Made by a program: the position numbers and the translations under genes | Origin: an uncultured Bacteroidales bacterium | GTDB taxonomy: Bacteria; Bacteroidota; Bacteroidia; Bacteroidales; Paludibacteraceae | DNA: 39,381 nucleotides | NCBI GenBank assembly: GCA_900316005.1 | Contig: ONBH01000026.1 | Coordinates: 1-39,381, forward strand | Direction of reading: 5' to 3' | Shown: positions 24,240 to 32,236 of the stretch, piece after piece | Numbering within the stretch: the stretch's first letter is position 1 | Layout: the number at the start of each line of letters is the position of its first letter | Notes under the pieces: model-generated | Databases searched by the model: none | What the model saw: the letters and a program-made list of their open reading frames with translations, nothing else | What the model was told of the DNA's origin: nothing

Positions 24240-24935
24240 TTAATTATTAAAGTGTTTGTCAGAGCAGTACTCAAAAGCCCGTTGTTCGTATTCCTCCATC
24301 GTCAGTCCCATCTCTTTGGCTTTCCGAGCTGAGAACTCCTCTATCTGTTTCATACGTTCGGTCGCGCCGGTGACGTCAAAGATTGCCTTGACCTCGTCGA
24401 GCGACTCTTGGGGAATCTTACGCAAGATTCCGGGTCCGTCACCCATATAATTGGCACCCAAGCGTGCCAAAGACTGCTCCAAATGCTCCATATGCCATTT
24501 GAAGACTGGTCCGGATTCCTTGTGCGCCTCCCATCGGAACATCTTCGGATGGATACAATAGCCGTATTTCAGCGTTGAACCAGCTAAAGCATGCATCAGC
24601 GGCAGGAGTTGCCTACCCTTTTCGCTCTCGACAAAGTAGCCGAGGCGGATACTGAGTTCGCGGAGTGCCATGATGACGAGTCCGGGGCCGTTTTTGCGCG
24701 GACAACGAGTCACACAACTCATACACTCGCCGCAGTACCAGATACGGTCGCTCTTGAGCAACTCCTCGATTTTATCGTCATCTTTCGTTTGCACGGTAGA
24801 GACAATCTGTCTGGGGTCGTAGCAATAGAACTCCGCCGCCGGACACACGGCAGTACATGTACCACAATTGATACAGGTATGGAACCCTTCCTTGAAGCGG
24901 TAGTCCTTCATCAATTCATCGAATAAGTTCTTCAT
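24240..24935 (-). CDS. HdrC-like 2[4Fe-4S] protein
   Basis: 231 aa from the ATG at 24935. That ATG overlaps the SDR stop (ATGA), which supports this start over an upstream one inside the SDR gene. Clusters: CINCGTCTAVCP (Cys21-31) and CGECMSCVTRCP (Cys68-78). The rest is helical with a charged C-terminus. As in HdrC/QmoC it should pass electrons between the HdrA and HdrB subunits. First of the five Hdr-like genes and directly coupled to the lipid enzymes. Confidence 0.85.
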   Translation of the reverse strand: MKNLFDELMKDYRFKEGFHTCINCGTCTAVCPAAEFYCYDPRQIVSTVQTKDDDKIEELLKSDRIWYCGECMSCVTRCPRKNGPGLVIMALRELSIRLGYFVESEKGRQLLPLMHALAGSTLKYGYCIHPKMFRWEAHKESGPVFKWHMEHLEQSLARLGANYMGDGPGILRKIPQESLDEVKAIFDVTGATERMKQIEEFSARKAKEMGLTMEEYEQRAFEYCSDKHFNN

Positions 24936-25729
24936 ATAGCACTTATGTGTCTTCCAATCCAGGCACATAAGCCGGGGAAGAAACGCTTGATATAAACCAT
25001 CAGTAATTCACCTTTACCCACCAGTACTTCGCGCCTGCCATGCTGTATGGCACGCACGATTTGTCGTGCCGCCTTATCGACAGCCAAACCGCCTGCCTGC
25101 CCGGGGTCCATGACACCATGGGCTCGGCCGCCTTTGTCCAAGGCACGTAGCGATATAGGGGTATTGACCCGCCCCGGGCAAACGATGGTGACCCGTAGCC
25201 CTCGGTCGTAATTCTCGGCTTGTAAGGTCTCAAAGAAGCCATACAAGGCATGCTTGGATGAGGAATAGGCACAGCGAAGCGGAAAACCAAAACAGCCGGC
25301 GATAGAGGTCGTCACGGCAATATGTCCTCCGCCACGAGACAGCATGAGGGGCAACAGGTCTTTGGCAATCGTAACGGGGGCAAAATAATTGATTTCCATG
25401 ATTTGGCGCACCATCTCCATGGTGGTGTCCTCAACCCTTGTACGCTGGCTGATACCGGCATTAAGAAAAACGATATCAATAGAGCCATAATGAGACCAGG
25501 CTTTTGCCGTAAGAGCCTCTACGGCATTTGCATCACGAAGGTCACATGGCAGTACATACGCCTCGGCACCCAAGCGCACACAGGTAGCAGCCACCTTCTC
25601 CAGTTTAGCAGGAGAAGAGGCTGTTAGTATCAGGCGGGTCGGTTCAGTTTGCCGGGCACTCCGGCGCGCATATTCGTACGCACAGGCTTCGCCGATACCG
25701 GAAGAGGCACCTGTAATCCAGACGACCAT
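24932..25729 (-). CDS. Short-chain dehydrogenase/reductase, probable 3-ketocapnine reductase
   Basis: 265 aa. Classical SDR: TGASSGIG (residues 6-13) for NAD(P)H, NAG (90-92), catalytic Ser and Y-x-x-x-K in YSSSK, and a PGRVNT tail. It resembles DHRS7/ketosphinganine reductase-type SDRs and ends with a hydrophobic stretch (LLMVYIKRFFPGLCAWIG) that may touch the membrane. Its ATG overlaps the stop of the alpha-oxoamine synthase (TAATG), and its stop overlaps the HdrC start. By position it should reduce the 3-keto product of the synthase. The substrate is inferred. Confidence 0.82.
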   Translation of the reverse strand: MVVWITGASSGIGEACAYEYARRSARQTEPTRLILTASSPAKLEKVAATCVRLGAEAYVLPCDLRDANAVEALTAKAWSHYGSIDIVFLNAGISQRTRVEDTTMEMVRQIMEINYFAPVTIAKDLLPLMLSRGGGHIAVTTSIAGCFGFPLRCAYSSSKHALYGFFETLQAENYDRGLRVTIVCPGRVNTPISLRALDKGGRAHGVMDPGQAGGLAVDKAARQIVRAIQHGRREVLVGKGELLMVYIKRFFPGLCAWIGRHISAI

Positions 25730-26991
25730 TAGCGCACGCTCACTTGCGGCATTTCCTTATCGTACTCTCCGCGTGCAAGACGCTCCTTGATATCCTTAAA
25801 GGCAGCCAGGGTGTAGTCAACATCCTCAATCGTATGTGCCGCGGTAGGGATGATACGGAAGATAATCATGCCCGCAGGAATAACCGGATAGGTCACGATG
25901 GAGCAGAAGATATGATAATGCTCGCGCAGGTCAACGGCAATATTGGCAGCCTGGTTGATACCCGCCAGCATATGAACGGGTGTCACGCAAGCCTCGGCAG
26001 GCCCGATCTCGAATCCCAGGTCGCGGAAGCCGTTCTGCAGACGACGGGTTACCTCCCACAGATGGGCACGACGCTCGTCACCCTCGGGACTATCGATTAT
26101 CTCCAGACGCTTGATGCAGCCTTCGACGATAGGCATCGGTAGTGCCTTGGCGTACATCTGCGAGCGCATGTTGTATTTCAGGTAGGTGATGATCTCCTTC
26201 TCCGAAGCCACAAAACCGCCAATGGTAGCCATCGACTTGGCATAGGCGCCGATATAGATATCCACACCATCCATCACGCCGAAATGCTCCGAGGTACCGC
26301 GTCCGTGAGGACCCATCACACCAAAGCCGTGGGCGTCATCAATCATGATGCGGAAACTATACTTCTGCTTGAGGGCTACAATCTGGTCAAGGATTCCGAG
26401 TGCGCCCGTCATGCCGAATACACCTTCGGTAATAAGCAGCACACCTCCACCCTGCTTGTCTGCCAGGGCGCAAGCGCGTGCGAGGACACGTTCGCAGTCC
26501 ACGATATCGTTGTGGCGGAACTTGAATTTCTCACCCACATGCAGGCGGATTCCGTCCAGGAGGCAAGCGTGTGCCTCGGCATCATATACGATGACATCAT
26601 GCCGGCTAACCAGCGAGTCAATGGTAGAGAGAATACCTTGATAGCCGAAGTTGAACTCAAAGGCAGCCTCCTTCTTCTCGAAGGCAGCCAAACGGCGTTC
26701 CAACTCCTCGTGCAAAGCGGTATGACCCGTCAGCATACGGCTACCCATCGGGTATGCCATGCCCCACTTGGCAGCAGCCTCGGCATCCACCTTGCGAATC
26801 TCGGGATGATTGGCAAGACCCAGGTAGTTATTCAGGCTCCAGCAGAGTACATCCTGTCCGTTAAAACGCATATGAGGTCCCAACTCACCCTCTAACTTGG
26901 GAAAGGTGAAATAGCCTTCTACTTTCTCGCGGTACTGACCGATAGGGCCACCCGTAGATTTACGTATTTTGTCAAATATATCCAGCATCAT
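25729..26991 (-). CDS. Alpha-oxoamine synthase, probable cysteate acyltransferase (capnine synthase type)
   Basis: 420 aa, PLP fold type I. The first ATG is at 26991. The PLP lysine lies in AYAKSMATIGGF (Lys252), DDAHGFG binds the PLP ring nitrogen, and DAEAHACLLDG supplies the stacking His. GQY..GYFTFPKLEGELGPHM is the N-terminus of a Bacteroidetes-wide subgroup of serine palmitoyltransferase-like enzymes. Such enzymes condense an amino acid (serine or cysteate) with an acyl thioester, losing CO2. With cysteate synthase in the same cluster, cysteate is the likely donor, giving 3-ketocapnine for sulfonolipids. A serine substrate (sphingolipids) cannot be excluded from sequence alone. Confidence 0.82.
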   Translation of the reverse strand: MMLDIFDKIRKSTGGPIGQYREKVEGYFTFPKLEGELGPHMRFNGQDVLCWSLNNYLGLANHPEIRKVDAEAAAKWGMAYPMGSRMLTGHTALHEELERRLAAFEKKEAAFEFNFGYQGILSTIDSLVSRHDVIVYDAEAHACLLDGIRLHVGEKFKFRHNDIVDCERVLARACALADKQGGGVLLITEGVFGMTGALGILDQIVALKQKYSFRIMIDDAHGFGVMGPHGRGTSEHFGVMDGVDIYIGAYAKSMATIGGFVASEKEIITYLKYNMRSQMYAKALPMPIVEGCIKRLEIIDSPEGDERRAHLWEVTRRLQNGFRDLGFEIGPAEACVTPVHMLAGINQAANIAVDLREHYHIFCSIVTYPVIPAGMIIFRIIPTAAHTIEDVDYTLAAFKDIKERLARGEYDKEMPQVSVR

Positions 26992-26997
26992 ATTCAA

Positions 26998-27065
26998 ATT
27001 GAAAATTAAAAATTAAAAATTTAAAATTAAAAATTGAAAATTTAAAATTGAAAATTAAAAATCAA
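26998..27065. repeat. AAAATTAAAAATT simple repeat
   Basis: A/T-only repeat units (AAAATTAAAAATT, AAAATTGAAAATT) fill the gap between the VOC gene and the synthase gene. No promoter motif is visible in it. Confidence 0.6.
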
Positions 27066-27070
27066 TATTT

Positions 27071-28147
27071 TTAGTTTTTAATGGTCTCTTTCGAGACAAG
27101 TGCCATGAGTCGGAATAGGAACTTAGGCAGGGGTTTGCGGCGGTCGCGCTTACGGAGGTCCAAATACCAGTTTAGTTTTTTCACCACGGGTATTTTGTGC
27201 GTTTCTACGAACTCGATGAGCGTGCCATCCGGGTCTTCGATATAGGTAAAGTGGCCTGCAGCCTCGCCCATGTTGAAGACTTCGCCATCGGGGCAGCTAT
27301 CCACGGTAAAGGGGCGTCCTTTCTTGGCACAGAACTTGCCCAAGGCTTGCATACCCGTCACATCGAAGCATAGCTGAATAAAGCCCGGGTCACCCCAATA
27401 GCGGCCTTCGTAAATCTTCTTGGGTACGCGATCGATGGCTTGTACCAGTTCGATGGTACTCTCGCCAAACAGTTCGGAGAAAGCACCTTCCGTTTTCTTA
27501 GAGCGGCGAAGCAAGACACGACGATATTGTTCTGTTCCACGATGCCACATCTTCCAGTCTTTGAAGATGTCGGTTTGGTCATAGACCACGGTATCGTAGC
27601 CTAATATATCGCCATAAAAACGCATCGAGGCTTTCATATCGGTCACGCCGACCATCGCGCCTACCACGCCGCCTGTCAGACGGCCGTTACGGATGAAGAC
27701 GTGCTTATCCTCGACCAGTTGGTACAGGTTGCCATACAGGTCTTGTACGTACAGACAGAGCGTACCATCGGGCAGTTGCTCTACCTCGCCACAACGGTTC
27801 CAATGCTCCAGCAACTGCTTGCGGAAAGCACGTACATCGGTACATTTGACCTTGGCGCCAAAGATACCTATCTCGCCTATTCCTATCTCAAACTTGGCAT
27901 TCAGGGGTTCGCGTTCGCTATACTGCCAGATCTCGAACCCGCCTCCGCCTTGTACATTAACGGCAATACAGGCATGGCGTTTCTGCGGCTGGTTACCGGT
28001 ATAGGGTAACATCCGTTCAGCTACGGTATCGTCCTCCAATATCTTGGTTTCGGCACCGAACATCTGTATCAACCAGTTCCAGGAACGACGGAAGTCCACC
28101 GTTCCCACGCCCACCTGTTGAATACCGGAAATAAAAAAATCCTTCAT
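27071..28147 (-). CDS. Two-domain VOC (glyoxalase/dioxygenase fold) protein
   Basis: 358 aa. The first VOC unit is at about residues 5-150 (ISGIQQVGVGTVDF, GGGFEIWQYSE, GNLYQLVED). The second is at about 160-325 (GAMVGVTDMKASMRFYGDIL, FIQLCFDV, GHFTYIEDPDGTLIEFVE). The His/Glu pairs in the second unit could hold a metal, an arrangement reminiscent of 4-hydroxyphenylpyruvate dioxygenase. The C-terminus is basic (KKLNWYLDLRKRDRRK). It is first of the sulfonolipid/Hdr gene series and begins 3 bp after the LRR gene stop. I recall similar two-VOC proteins next to this synthase subgroup in other Bacteroidales, so a role in modifying the lipid or its precursor is plausible. Reaction unknown. Confidence 0.75.
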   Translation of the reverse strand: MKDFFISGIQQVGVGTVDFRRSWNWLIQMFGAETKILEDDTVAERMLPYTGNQPQKRHACIAVNVQGGGGFEIWQYSEREPLNAKFEIGIGEIGIFGAKVKCTDVRAFRKQLLEHWNRCGEVEQLPDGTLCLYVQDLYGNLYQLVEDKHVFIRNGRLTGGVVGAMVGVTDMKASMRFYGDILGYDTVVYDQTDIFKDWKMWHRGTEQYRRVLLRRSKKTEGAFSELFGESTIELVQAIDRVPKKIYEGRYWGDPGFIQLCFDVTGMQALGKFCAKKGRPFTVDSCPDGEVFNMGEAAGHFTYIEDPDGTLIEFVETHKIPVVKKLNWYLDLRKRDRRKPLPKFLFRLMALVSKETIKN

Positions 28148-28150
28148 TAC

Positions 28151-29128
28151 TTATTTTTTCTTTTGTGCTGCTTTTTTCTTAGCTGCAGCAGCTTTCTTTT
28201 TAGCGGCAGCTTTCTTCTTGGCTGCTTTAGCTTTTTCGGCCTGAGCTTTCTTCTTATCTTTAGCTTTTTGAGCCTGAGCTTTCTTCTTCTCCTTAGCCTT
28301 CTGCGCCGCTAATTTTTCTTTTTCTTTCTTGGTCAGTTGTGGTTTCTCTTCGCCTTCTTCTTCGTCTTCTTCCTTAACCGTCGGTTGCGTTACTACGACC
28401 GGAGCTACGGGTTTGGGTAAGGCGAAATACTCGAAGTTGGTTCCCTCGGGGAAGAGGCTCTCGTCTGTACCCTCGGGTACACGAACCGTTGCACTCATCC
28501 AATCTACGCCAAAGGCTTTGTCGGCAAGTTCAAACTGGTCGCCGGCGAAGGATACCTTCTCCAGGTAACGTCCGTCTAAGGCCTCGGTACCCACCTTTAC
28601 GAGGGTCTTGGGCAACTCCAACTGCTTGAGTATCTTACAGCCGTAGAAGGCGCGTTCGCCAATCTCGGTAATACCATCATACATAACTACGGTCATCATC
28701 AGTTTGCAGTCTTCGAATGCACCCGGAGCGATGGCAGCTGTGCGGTAAGGGATGACGTATTTACCGGCGTAGAGACGGGGCATACGGACAAAGATAGAGG
28801 GATTCAGTACGGGTTGCATCAGGCTATCACACCCTACAAAGGCAGGTCCTTCTACCGTTGTTAGCGTGCCCGGAAGGTTCACGGCACGCAGGCCTTTGGA
28901 ACCATTGAAAGCGCCGGTTCCGATAGTGGTCACCATATACTGGCTACCCTCATAGGTAATGGTAGCCGGAATGGTCACTTCACCACGGTAGGTATAACCT
29001 TCTTTTTGCGATACTTTGGCGGTATGATTCGCGCCATTAAGGGTGTAATACACCCCATCCACTTTAACTTGCTGTGCCATCAGCGTGGTGGCGAAAACAA
29101 GCATCAGAGAAAGAATCAGTTTCTTCAT
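28151..29128 (-). CDS. Exported BspA-type leucine-rich-repeat protein with Lys/Ala-rich tail
   Basis: 325 aa. Signal peptide MKKLILSLMLVFATTLMAQQ. Residues of about 25-230 are LRR_5/BspA repeats (VTTIGTGAFNGSKGLRAVNL, ITEIGERAFYGCKILKQLEL). After an acidic bridge (EEDEEEGEEK) the last ~60 residues are almost only Lys and Ala, with Gln and Glu (AKAAKKKAAAKKKAAAAK). This resembles histone H1 or peptidoglycan/DNA-binding tails and would be strongly positive. BspA proteins usually mediate adhesion. The tail may bind acidic surface polymers. It lies 3 bp upstream of the VOC gene. Confidence 0.8.
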   Translation of the reverse strand: MKKLILSLMLVFATTLMAQQVKVDGVYYTLNGANHTAKVSQKEGYTYRGEVTIPATITYEGSQYMVTTIGTGAFNGSKGLRAVNLPGTLTTVEGPAFVGCDSLMQPVLNPSIFVRMPRLYAGKYVIPYRTAAIAPGAFEDCKLMMTVVMYDGITEIGERAFYGCKILKQLELPKTLVKVGTEALDGRYLEKVSFAGDQFELADKAFGVDWMSATVRVPEGTDESLFPEGTNFEYFALPKPVAPVVVTQPTVKEEDEEEGEEKPQLTKKEKEKLAAQKAKEKKKAQAQKAKDKKKAQAEKAKAAKKKAAAKKKAAAAKKKAAQKKK

Positions 29129-29185
29129 ATGATTGGAATTTTATCGTTAATCCATTTACTATTTAGTTATTTGGTACATTCATCG

Positions 29186-31030
29186 TCACTCTACCGTTAC
29201 CGACTTTGCCAGGTTGCGAGGCTGGTCCACATCACAGCCTTTGACAACGGCGATATGATACGCCAACAGTTGCAAGGGAATGACGGTCAGTATGGGTTGC
29301 AAGCACTCGTCGGTAGGCGGAACAGTTATGGTAAAGTCGCTCAGTTCGCGTACCTGTGTATCGCCCTCCGTTACGACGGAGATGATACGACCCTTGCGGG
29401 CTTTGATTTCCAGAATATTGCTTACAATCTTCTCGTAGGTAGCACATTGCGGGGCGATGACGACCACGGGCATCTCCTGCGAGATAAGGGCAATGGGTCC
29501 ATGTTTCATCTCGGCGGCAGGATAGCCCTCGGCGTGGATATAGGATATCTCCTTTAGTTTCAGAGCCCCCTCCAACGCCACGGGGAAATTGTATCCGCGG
29601 CCCAGATAGATCACGTTCTGCGCGTAGGTAAAGACGCGTGCAAAGTCATGGATAGCGGCATTCTGTTTGAGGATAAGTTCTATCTTATCGGGCAGGCGAT
29701 TAAGTTCGGCTATGATGTGAAGGAATAGCTCCTCCTCAATAGTCTTCTTCTCACGCGCGATAGCCAGGGCGAGCATCGTCAGGACGAGTACCTGGGCGGT
29801 AAAGGCTTTGGTAGAAGCCACGCCTATCTCGGGTCCCACATGCGTGTAGCAACCGCTATCTGCGGCACGCGCGATGGACGAGCCCACCACGTTGCACACC
29901 CCGAAGATGAACGCTCCGTTGGCCTTTGCCAACTCGATAGCCGCCAGGGTATCTGCCGTCTCGCCGGACTGGGATATGGCGATAACGATATCATCCGACG
30001 AGATGATGGGTTTGCGGTAGCGGAACTCCGACGAGTACTCCACCTCGCAAGGTATCTGCGCATACTGCTCAAAGGCATACTTGGCTATCTGGCCGGCGTG
30101 CCACGAGGTACCACAAGCCGTGATGATGATGCGTTTGGTACGCAGGAAACGCTCTTTGTTGTCGATAAAGCCCGACAAGGCTATATTGTTCTGCTCTACG
30201 TTGACACGTCCGCGCATGGAGGCACGAAGGGTCTGGGGCTGCTCGAATATCTCCTTCATCATGAAGTGGTCGTACCCACCCTTCTCCAGCTGCGAGAGCG
30301 TGAGTTCCAGCTTCTTGATTTCGGGTGTCATCCGCACATTCGTGAGACTGGTGATGATTGGTTCCTGGTTGCGCGACAGGGACACGACTTCTTCGTCGCC
30401 AATATAGATGACGCGGTCGGTATATTCCACGATAGGCGTAGCATCGGATGCCAAGAAATACTCTCCGTCGCCTATTCCGACTACCAGGGGGCTACCCTTG
30501 CGTGCGGCAACGATGGTATCGGGATTGCTCTTATCCAGCACAGCTATCGCATAGGCGCCCACCACTTGCTTCAGGGCAAGCTGCACGGCGGTACGCAGGT
30601 CCACATTATCCGTACACTTGGTATATTCGATGAGTTGCACCAAGACCTCGGTATCGGTATCGGAAAGGAAATGATAGCCGTGTTTTACCAGAGACTGACG
30701 CAGCACCTCGTAGTTCTCGATGATGCCGTTATGGATGATGGCCAACTCCTCGGTCTCGGAGTAATGAGGATGGGCATTACGGGTATTGGGTTCGCCATGC
30801 GTAGCCCAACGGGTATGCGCGATACCGATGGTGCCACTCACGTCCTTGGCTTCGGCAAAGGACTCCAGCTCGGCAACCTTGCCTTTAGCCTTGTAGATAT
30901 TCAACTGTCCGGCGGGATTGATAAGTGCCACGCCGGCGCTATCATATCCGCGGTACTCCAGACGATGCAGACCTTTAATCAAGATCGGGTATGCCTGCTG
31001 TTTGCCTATATATCCTACTATTCCGCACAT
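29186..31030 (-). CDS. glmS: Glutamine--fructose-6-phosphate aminotransferase (isomerizing)
   Basis: 614 aa, full length. Makes glucosamine-6-phosphate from fructose-6-phosphate and glutamine for peptidoglycan and LPS. The glutaminase domain begins with Cys2 (MCGIVGYIGKQQAYPILIKG, HRLEYRGYDSAG). Two SIS domains follow (TACGTSWHAGQIAKY, SEFRYRKPII, SQSGETADT; LGRGYNFPVALEGALKLKEI). The C-terminus is DQPRNLAKSVTVE. No glmS ribozyme is apparent in the 43 bp upstream. Confidence 0.96.
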   Translation of the reverse strand: MCGIVGYIGKQQAYPILIKGLHRLEYRGYDSAGVALINPAGQLNIYKAKGKVAELESFAEAKDVSGTIGIAHTRWATHGEPNTRNAHPHYSETEELAIIHNGIIENYEVLRQSLVKHGYHFLSDTDTEVLVQLIEYTKCTDNVDLRTAVQLALKQVVGAYAIAVLDKSNPDTIVAARKGSPLVVGIGDGEYFLASDATPIVEYTDRVIYIGDEEVVSLSRNQEPIITSLTNVRMTPEIKKLELTLSQLEKGGYDHFMMKEIFEQPQTLRASMRGRVNVEQNNIALSGFIDNKERFLRTKRIIITACGTSWHAGQIAKYAFEQYAQIPCEVEYSSEFRYRKPIISSDDIVIAISQSGETADTLAAIELAKANGAFIFGVCNVVGSSIARAADSGCYTHVGPEIGVASTKAFTAQVLVLTMLALAIAREKKTIEEELFLHIIAELNRLPDKIELILKQNAAIHDFARVFTYAQNVIYLGRGYNFPVALEGALKLKEISYIHAEGYPAAEMKHGPIALISQEMPVVVIAPQCATYEKIVSNILEIKARKGRIISVVTEGDTQVRELSDFTITVPPTDECLQPILTVIPLQLLAYHIAVVKGCDVDQPRNLAKSVTVE

Positions 31031-31073
31031 TTTATTTGTTAGTCAATTTTAATTTACTATCAATTGTCAACTA

Positions 31074-32204
31074 TCAATTATCAACTAAAAACAACGGCCT
31101 CATCTCCCACCCCGTCAGCGTGCTGATATAGGGGATGAGTGAATAGGCCAGTTTGAGGTGTCCCACCTCGTTGGGATGCCAGTCGGCACCCATATCGTTT
31201 TTCATATCGTACACCTTCTCGGCGTGTGCAAAATGATAGACACACGGCATATCGCACTCGCTCACGACGCGTGCCACATAGTCGCGTAGGTCATCGCAGC
31301 CGGGTTTGGTTACGCAGAGTATGGTATGCTGGTCGCCATAGTTATTCTTGATTTGGCAGAGCAGACGCATATAGCCCTCGCAGAAACGTTTGTACGAAGG
31401 CTGCATGCCACAGCTGAAATCGTTACCGCCGAGATAGATTACCGTGATGTCGGGCCGTCGTTGGATGCTGTCGAGTACCCAAAGGGGTGATGAGACGGTA
31501 TCCCAATCGAACGCCTGCAGGTAGAGTTTTGGCATCGAGGTATTGGCAAAACGGGAGTTGTAATTGCGCACCAAGCCCATGCCCGAATGCGCAATAGTCA
31601 TATAATCCGCGCCAAAATACTGCGCTATCATGGCGGCATAGGTATGACCGGCATTCTCGGTACGGGGTTTGAAATGCTCCTTGTTGGAGGCGGCATCTAC
31701 GCCGTAGCCGCAGGTATAACTATCGCCTATAAACTCGATGAACCGTTCGCGTACCGGTTCCGCCTGGCGGAGCATACCGTCCACCTGAAAAGCATACAGG
31801 GTCAGCATGCCCTGTTCGCCCTCCGTACGTTTCTGCAGGATGATCTCGTGTTCGGCATATTCTTCGCCGCGGAACAAGGTATAGACACCCATGGTCTCGC
31901 CTTCGTCCAAGGTAGAGAGACGGAACACGCGGTCGGGTTTCTCCGTCATGGGTCGGTCAATCCAGAGGTTGTACCAGTTGCTGCCTGTATCGGCATAGTC
32001 TATCTTGAGCAGCCTACCATAAAAAGCGATGCGCAGGTAGGTTCCTGACCAGTCAAAAGACACGTGTGCACTATCTCGTACCACGCGTCCGACATAAGTT
32101 ACCTCGGGCGTGGAGGCGCGATAGACATGCTTGCCCTGTTCGGGCACACGTGCCATCAGCGTCACACTCAATAGCGTCAGTATGGTCAGTATTCGTAGGC
32201 GCAT
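31074..32204 (-). CDS. Secreted SGNH/GDSL esterase, CE2-like
   Basis: 376 aa. Signal peptide MRLRILTILTLLSVTLMA. The N-terminal half (about 25-145) is a beta-sandwich as in carbohydrate esterase family 2. Then comes the SGNH hydrolase: IGDSYTCGYG (Ser162), LGGNDFS (Asn261) and DWHPNEVGH (Asp341, His343). It probably removes acetyl groups from plant or host polysaccharides outside the cytoplasm. It lies 43 bp upstream of glmS with no visible promoter between them. Confidence 0.85.
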   Translation of the reverse strand: MRLRILTILTLLSVTLMARVPEQGKHVYRASTPEVTYVGRVVRDSAHVSFDWSGTYLRIAFYGRLLKIDYADTGSNWYNLWIDRPMTEKPDRVFRLSTLDEGETMGVYTLFRGEEYAEHEIILQKRTEGEQGMLTLYAFQVDGMLRQAEPVRERFIEFIGDSYTCGYGVDAASNKEHFKPRTENAGHTYAAMIAQYFGADYMTIAHSGMGLVRNYNSRFANTSMPKLYLQAFDWDTVSSPLWVLDSIQRRPDITVIYLGGNDFSCGMQPSYKRFCEGYMRLLCQIKNNYGDQHTILCVTKPGCDDLRDYVARVVSECDMPCVYHFAHAEKVYDMKNDMGADWHPNEVGHLKLAYSLIPYISTLTGWEMRPLFLVDN

Positions 32205-32236
32205 CAGTCCGTATTCTGTACTCTGTATTCTGTACT

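Noticed and set aside
23107..24243. A 378-codon plus-strand frame opposite the HdrB-like gene
   Set aside because: Antisense to a gene with clear CCG motifs; no domain of its own. Open because of high-GC codon use in the real gene.
25729..26991. Serine palmitoyltransferase for ordinary sphingolipids
   Set aside because: Not excluded by sequence, but cysteate synthase in the same cluster makes cysteate the better substrate. Kept as an alternative.
29840..31042. A 400-codon plus-strand frame opposite glmS
   Set aside because: Shadow of glmS; no recognisable fold.
31031..31073. glmS ribozyme
   Set aside because: Only 43 AT-rich bases separate glmS from the esterase gene, too few for the ribozyme.
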